Below the pieces are notes generated by a model. It did not search any database, was not told the DNA's origin, and worked only from the letters and a program-made list of their open reading frames with translations. From the NCBI GenBank assembly GCA_902363145.1, contig CABIZB010000004.1, forward strand, positions 62,001 to 126,000: 64,000 nucleotides of DNA. The letters are read 5' to 3'. The stretch's first letter is position 1. Each line of letters starts with the position of its first letter. The position numbers and the translations under genes were made by a program. This stretch comes from Oscillospiraceae bacterium (GTDB lineage: Bacteria > Bacillota > Clostridia > Oscillospirales > Ruminococcaceae). Positions 61,408-64,000 of the stretch are shown here, piece after piece.

Positions 61408-62817
61408 TCAGTAAATGTATATCTTCTTGTATCCCAGCGCCTCAAGAGCCTTGATACACTCGGTAAATTCATCGGGGGTCATGGAGTTCTTTTCGATCAT
61501 AGGATATGTAGCAATGTCGCCGCAGCGTGCGTTGATGCCGCCGTAAATTGCGGAAGTCTTTTCATATATTCCCATGCCCTCCAGCACCGTCTCGGTGTCG
61601 CCGTTGGTCATGGTACGGCAGATGTTGTATTCGGAGTAATCCACCATGATAGTGCAGCCGTCCAGCTCCTCGGGGTGGAAAAGCTCGCTGTAGCCCCTGA
61701 TGATCGAGTTTGCGGTTATCCTGAGCATTACCTGCGCCCCTGCCTCATTGCCTGCCTCGGTCATATATTTTGCAAGGCTTGTGAGGGCAAGATATCTGTC
61801 GCCGTAGGGAGCAGCCTGCTCGCCCAGCAGCTCGATATCGGAGGAACGGAACTCGGGGAAGATAAAGTCATCTGCGATTATCTCCTTGAAGCCTGCGTTG
61901 GCAAGCTCAGTAACAATGTCCTTCATATATTCCTTTGTGGTGTCCTCAAAGGGGGAGAGCCATGGCTTGCCGCCCTTGTCGGGGGAAGCGTCCAGCCATG
62001 CGTCATCATCGAGAGTGTGGTATGAGCCGTCACGGTAATCACCGTAGCGGTTGTTGTCGTTGAGCACGGACACCAGTGCAACGGGTCTCATTCCGTGGGA
62101 ATATGCAGCCGAAGCGATGTCCTTTGCGGTAAGTGTGGAGTGGATAATATCCTCCTCATAGTCCGTAAGGGCAAGGGGAGCAGTGGTTGCGTAGTTGAAT
62201 GCGCCGCCCTCTTCCTTCATGGGGAAGATAACTGCGCTGTAGCCCTCCACGGAAAGATTGCCCAAAGCAGCCTCCAGCGACTGCATATCCGCCATATCGG
62301 AGGCGGAGAGCATATATGCGTTGCCGTCCTCTTTTATGTCAAGGTCAGCGGGGATATTTACAGCTGTTGTTTCGGGAGTGCCGATGTTCACGGGCTTTGT
62401 GCCGTCGGCAGGAAGAGTTACCGCCGCATCTTCCTGCGACTGTGAAATATCTGTCACCTCTGTGGAAGCTGTGCTTTCGGTAATGGCAGTTTCGGCAGGC
62501 TGTGCGGTGCTTTCGGCGGCGATTTCGCCGGCGTTTTCGCCGGCGAAATCGCCAGTACCGTCGTCGGCAACCTCGCTTTCAGCAGGAGCATTTTCCGAAG
62601 CCGCCTGAGTGTCGGTGTTTTCGGGAGTCCAAGGCTCTGTCTCAGTCTGAACGGAGCGGTTGGCAAGATATCTGCTTATGGGGCCTGCTGCGCTGTAGCC
62701 CACAAATACCAGCACCGCCAGAGCCGCCACACCCGAGATTATCTTTATGGCGTTGTCGTTTCTTTTCTTTATCCTGTAACGTCTCTTGGGACGGAAAATT
62801 CTTTTGCTTTTTCTCAT
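61408..62817 (-). CDS. Membrane-anchored DUF4015 putative glycoside hydrolase
   Basis: A 469-residue protein. The start at 62817 (MRKSKRIFRPKRRYRIKKRN) follows AAAGGAAA; the longer ORF would overlap the rnfA-like gene. A very basic N-terminus, then one transmembrane segment at about 25-45, an Ala/Glu/Thr-rich linker at 55-150, and a DUF4015/GHL-like TIM-barrel at 165-469 (GYSAVIFPMKEEGGAF, MRPVALVSVLNDN, EIIADDFIFPEF). The DNA for the linker holds a perfect 16-bp hairpin at 62518-62553. Related in role to the GHL10 proteins nearby; the substrate is unknown. Confidence 0.82.
   Translation of the reverse strand: MRKSKRIFRPKRRYRIKKRNDNAIKIISGVAALAVLVFVGYSAAGPISRYLANRSVQTETEPWTPENTDTQAASENAPAESEVADDGTGDFAGENAGEIAAESTAQPAETAITESTASTEVTDISQSQEDAAVTLPADGTKPVNIGTPETTAVNIPADLDIKEDGNAYMLSASDMADMQSLEAALGNLSVEGYSAVIFPMKEEGGAFNYATTAPLALTDYEEDIIHSTLTAKDIASAAYSHGMRPVALVSVLNDNNRYGDYRDGSYHTLDDDAWLDASPDKGGKPWLSPFEDTTKEYMKDIVTELANAGFKEIIADDFIFPEFRSSDIELLGEQAAPYGDRYLALTSLAKYMTEAGNEAGAQVMLRITANSIIRGYSELFHPEELDGCTIMVDYSEYNICRTMTNGDTETVLEGMGIYEKTSAIYGGINARCGDIATYPMIEKNSMTPDEFTECIKALEALGYKKIYIY
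62518..62553. repeat. Perfect 16-bp inverted repeat inside the DUF4015 coding region
   Basis: GGCGATTTCGCCGGCG at 62518-62533 and its exact complement at 62538-62553 with a four-base loop. In the mRNA it gives a very stable GC-rich hairpin in the linker coding sequence. Confidence 0.9.
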
Positions 62818-62858
62818 TTCTATCGTTTCCTTTCGCTGAGAATCTTTGTTCTTTATAT

Positions 62859-63467
62859 TTACATATATGACGGAATGTGACCCAGAATGCCGTAAAGCGC
62901 CATGGCGATAATGCCTGTGAATATCATTACCGCAGGATAGCCTCTGAACACCGAGGGCACGTCCTTTGAATAAAGCTGACCGTAAACGCCCGACAGCATA
63001 TATGCCGCCGCCGCAAAGCCCGCACCCGAGCATAGCCCGAACAGCAGATATTCATACAAAGCGGTGCAGCTGTTCATGCTCAGGAATATTGTACCCATAA
63101 TCACGCTGTTAAACGCCGATATATGGACATATTTTTTTATTCTGCCGAATCTTCCCTTGAAGAAAATAAACGCCAGCAAAAGCGTTATCAGATATATCAG
63201 ACCGATGGTAAGCACATATGTCAGCGGCACAAAGGGCTTTTGGATATCCGCCGCCCTGTGGGAAAGGAGCCATGCCGCCCATGATGCGGTCAGCGTGAAG
63301 TAAAGCACGCCAAGGCAGATGCCCGGGAGATTTCTCTTGTTTTTTGCCGCCATTATCATTGTGCTTACGCCCAGCGCCCTTGCAAAAACAAAATTTTCCG
63401 CCAGCAGCGCCGTAATAACAGATATTATCAGCCCACCGAAAAAATTATGGCTGTCCACTTCACTCAC
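62859..63467 (-). CDS. RnfA/NqrE-like membrane protein lacking cluster cysteines
   Basis: A 202-residue protein with six hydrophobic segments. It aligns to RnfA along its length: LLAENFVFARALGVS against the family NNFVLVxFLGLCPF, and DVPSVFRGYPAVMIFTGIIAM against DVPxPFRGxAIALITAGLMSL. The two Cys that hold the intramembrane [2Fe-2S] cluster in RnfA/NqrE are replaced here: GLC becomes GVS, and NCAV becomes NSVI. It follows the rnfE-like gene by 16 bases and precedes DUF4015, not rnfB. It is likely a paralogue with another role rather than a working Rnf subunit. Confidence 0.82.
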   Translation of the reverse strand: MSEVDSHNFFGGLIISVITALLAENFVFARALGVSTMIMAAKNKRNLPGICLGVLYFTLTASWAAWLLSHRAADIQKPFVPLTYVLTIGLIYLITLLLAFIFFKGRFGRIKKYVHISAFNSVIMGTIFLSMNSCTALYEYLLFGLCSGAGFAAAAYMLSGVYGQLYSKDVPSVFRGYPAVMIFTGIIAMALYGILGHIPSYM

Positions 63468-63483
63468 TCCTTTTCAAAAAATA

Positions 63484-64000
63484 TCATTTCTTTGAGCACA
63501 GCCTTATGAGCGCACCCATAAGCCCTATCATTATAAATCCGCCGCAGGGAGCGCCTATCAGGGGATTTACGTGGGTTATGCCGTAAAGAGCGCCGTTTAT
63601 GCCGCCCGTTGAGAACAGCTCACGCACAGCGCCCATAAAAATTATTGCAATATCAAGCCCTATTATGTGGGATATCACGTCAGCCATCATCTGCGATCTG
63701 CTCATTCTGAAAAATCTCAGCTCCGAAGCGGATACCACAAACTGGCTCGTGGCTATCATGGGCAGGAACATTCCCAGCTTTGCAGCGTCTGCGGGCAGCC
63801 TGCCGTCAAAATAAATGTAAAAGGGAATATACACAGCTGCGGCGGCAGCGGTATATAATATTATACGCAGCGCATATGGTATTCTGCGGGGGAGCAGCGA
63901 CGAGAAAAAAAGCGCCGTGAATGTCACCGCCGAGAAAAACGCCGCATATGTGAGCGCCCCCGAAAGGGTGCTGCCCGCAAATACCGCAGGCGCTATGGCA
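63484..64000 (-). CDS. RnfE/NqrD-like membrane protein, 5' end outside window
   Basis: The frame stays open from base 63999 down to the stop at 63484 (about 171 residues visible). A GTG at 63927 is a possible but unlikely start, since upstream residues (APAVFAGSTLSGALTYAAFF) continue the membrane protein. LGMFLPMIATSQFVVSASEL matches the RnfE LGIFIPLIVTNCxVVGRAEAF, but the cluster Cys is replaced (TNC to TSQ). The C-terminus GGFIMIGLMGALIRL matches the family. The upstream genes that would tell whether a full Rnf complex is encoded lie outside. Confidence 0.78.
   Translation of the reverse strand, partial: AIAPAVFAGSTLSGALTYAAFFSAVTFTALFFSSLLPRRIPYALRIILYTAAAAAVYIPFYIYFDGRLPADAAKLGMFLPMIATSQFVVSASELRFFRMSRSQMMADVISHIIGLDIAIIFMGAVRELFSTGGINGALYGITHVNPLIGAPCGGFIMIGLMGALIRLCSKK

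Noticed and set aside
63484..63927. GTG at 63927 as the true start of the RnfE-like gene
   Set aside because: The frame is open to the window edge and the upstream residues continue a hydrophobic membrane segment expected in the family.

Overview
The window looks like a chromosomal segment of a gut or rumen Ruminococcus-type Firmicute (Oscillospiraceae). This rests on AAAGGA/AGGAGG ribosome sites, near-consensus TTGACA-17-TATAAT promoters, a T-box leader, a GH43 xylosidase, Firmicute-type ECF sigma/DUF4179 and DUF4367 pairs, and Clostridia-type mobile DNA. Species is not assignable from the sequence alone. There are no rRNA genes and no CRISPR array. Four tRNA genes are present: Thr, Tyr and two copies of Leu(GAG).

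Layout. 0-9.7 kb: the end of purB; a T-box-controlled cysE-cysS group followed by a membrane cyclophilin and an aldo/keto reductase; then a four-gene surface-glycan operon (wecB, gtrA, GT2, GT-C). 10-15 kb: a secreted CAP protein with three C-terminal FN3-like repeats, then a tightly overlapped three-gene operon (KdsB-like cytidylyltransferase, DRE-TIM aldolase with an extra Rossmann-like domain, HAD phosphatase) that may make a CMP-activated ulosonic acid. 15-22 kb: metY with a 16-codon cysteine-containing upstream ORF, a two-component system, tRNAs and typA. 22-41 kb: two ECF sigma/anti-sigma-like pairs, recQ, polysaccharide deacetylase, GH43, citrate synthase, aspartokinase, a shared sugar-ABC ATPase, rsuA and an MgtC protein. 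These are separated by long intergenic spaces filled with repeats. 41.67-48.78 kb: an integrative mobilizable element (serine recombinase, MobV relaxase, RepA_N initiator, oriT, regulators, a lipoprotein) inserted at the 3' end of a tRNA-Leu gene. 49-63 kb: a 1,799-residue secreted repeat protein carrying the same FN3-like repeats, then three putative glycan-active proteins (amidase with a GHL10-like domain, a second GHL10 protein, a DUF4015 protein) with miaB among them. 62.9-64 kb: two Rnf/Nqr-type membrane subunits that lack the expected cluster cysteines.

The intergenic DNA is the most unusual part. Two related MITE families (A, 100 bp, four copies; B, 158 bp, three copies) share terminal inverted repeats and mostly show 3-bp TNA target duplications; one A copy sits inside a B copy. 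A longer family (element C, about 350-390 bp, four near-full copies plus fragments; in two places preceded by a further ~240-bp unit D) keeps its hairpins through compensatory base changes, so its fold seems to be selected. A tRNA-Leu cassette of about 330 bp is duplicated, and only one copy carries the mobile element.

Leading candidates for something undescribed are element C, the aldolase/KdsB/HAD operon, the cysteine uORF before metY, the cysteine-less Rnf-like pair, and the att-site arrangement of the mobile element, which swaps the recombinase C-terminus and supplies the tRNA with a new terminator.
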